The notes beneath the pieces were generated by a model that saw only the letters and a list, made by a program, of their open reading frames with translations, had not been told where the DNA came from and did not search any database. The translations under genes and the position numbers were made by a program. Positions 4,973 to 5,522 of a stretch of DNA of 5,522 nucleotides are shown one piece after another. Origin of the DNA: JBPOFM01 sp038259855 (GTDB lineage: Bacteria; Bacteroidota; Bacteroidia; Flavobacteriales; Flavobacteriaceae); the NCBI GenBank assembly GCA_038259855.1, contig JBBSOJ010000223.1:1-5522 (forward strand), read 5' to 3'. Each line of letters starts with the position of its first letter. The stretch's first letter is position 1.

Positions 4973-5522
4973 AACACTCATCATTTCACGATTTAAAATA
5001 CTGTCGATGCTTTTACTATCGATGACGTTAAGCGTGGTATTATTAATGATTAGGATGAAACTCAATCAGTCATTTTTCTTTCTATTTCTTGTCTGGAATT
5101 TGTTTTTGGCCGTCATTCCATATGCGATAACCACCTATTTAAAAAGTCAAGAAAAATTAAACAAATTAGTAATAGCAGGCTGGTTGTTAATCTGGCAATT
5201 ATTTCTTCCCAACGCACCTTACATTGTCACTGATTTATTGCATTTAAGAGGAAGTCAAGATTATTTGATGTGGCTTGATGTTTTGGTCGTCACATCATTC
5301 GCATGCAATGGATTGATGTTGTTCTTTCTATCACTCATGGATTTAGAACATATTTTAAAACCATATGTTTCTAAACGAAAACAATTTTATATCACCACAT
5401 TTGTTTTATTTCTAACAAGTTTCGGAATATATTTGGGACGATTTCTTCGCTATAATTCTTGGGAAATTGTACAGAATCCGTTCAGCTTATTTTCGGACAT
5501 TTTGAATATTATGATGTCTCCA
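4959..5522 (+). CDS. DUF1361 family membrane protein (3' end outside window)
   Basis: The frame is open from ATG 4959 to the window edge, 188 codons, with no stop. DUF1361 (PF07099) proteins are about 200-220 residues, so some 20-35 residues are probably missing. Membrane segments appear near 13-31, 38-60, 69-85, 105-126 and 143-160. Diagnostic blocks are FLVWNLFLAVIPYA (43-56), LFLPNAPYIVTDLLHL (81-96) and GIYLGRFLRYNSWEI (156-170), the latter two with conserved polar residues at the membrane surface. The function is unknown. The start overlaps the DUF2809 gene by 14 bases in another frame, and the METLKT start precedes the first hydrophobic segment. It is the last visible member of the membrane-gene string after creD. 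Confidence 0.88.
   Translation, partial: METLKTLIISRFKILSMLLLSMTLSVVLLMIRMKLNQSFFFLFLVWNLFLAVIPYAITTYLKSQEKLNKLVIAGWLLIWQLFLPNAPYIVTDLLHLRGSQDYLMWLDVLVVTSFACNGLMLFFLSLMDLEHILKPYVSKRKQFYITTFVLFLTSFGIYLGRFLRYNSWEIVQNPFSLFSDILNIMMSP

Overview
The window looks like chromosomal DNA of a low-GC member of the Bacteroidetes, most likely Flavobacteriia. The evidence is an AT-rich composition, a near-perfect Bacteroidetes-type promoter (TTG, 19 bases, TAACTTTG) at 1524-1553, weak Shine-Dalgarno signals, short period-7 and period-14 intergenic repeats, and protein families (KdsA, CreD, a short winged-helix regulator, DUF1801, DUF2809, DUF1361) in forms typical of that class. Family assignments are by recognition of the sequences; no database was searched.

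Left part (1-1483): the 3' end of kdsA (KDO-8-phosphate synthase, lipopolysaccharide core) runs into a degenerate 14-bp tandem repeat that supplies its last codons and stop. An AT-rich gap follows, then a GNAT acetyltransferase gene on the plus strand. It meets head-on, with no base between them, a DUF1801 gene on the minus strand. Read from its natural ATG at 1483, the DUF1801 gene has an in-frame TAG at codon 15.

Middle part (1484-4119): a six-segment membrane protein of unknown function and a winged-helix regulator form a two-gene unit. After a 199-bp gap comes creD, an inner-membrane protein gene, broken by one in-frame TAG at codon 163 although the reading frame is otherwise intact to residue 465. 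The membrane protein gene and creD are both preceded, just before their start codons, by the same motif, ACTTTG-N5-CAAAGTACTTT. It is a strong candidate operator, and the regulator encoded between them is the natural candidate to bind it.

Right part (4120-5522): a 112-bp REP-like palindromic element separates creD from three tightly packed small membrane-protein genes: a 101-aa unknown, a DUF2809 protein and a DUF1361 protein that runs off the window. The regulator, the two operators and the membrane genes on either side suggest one small envelope-related regulon, but the substrate or stress it responds to cannot be read from the sequence.

The points most worth a second look are the duplicated operator, the two independent in-frame TAG codons within 1.8 kb, and the REP-like element inserted inside the creD gene string.
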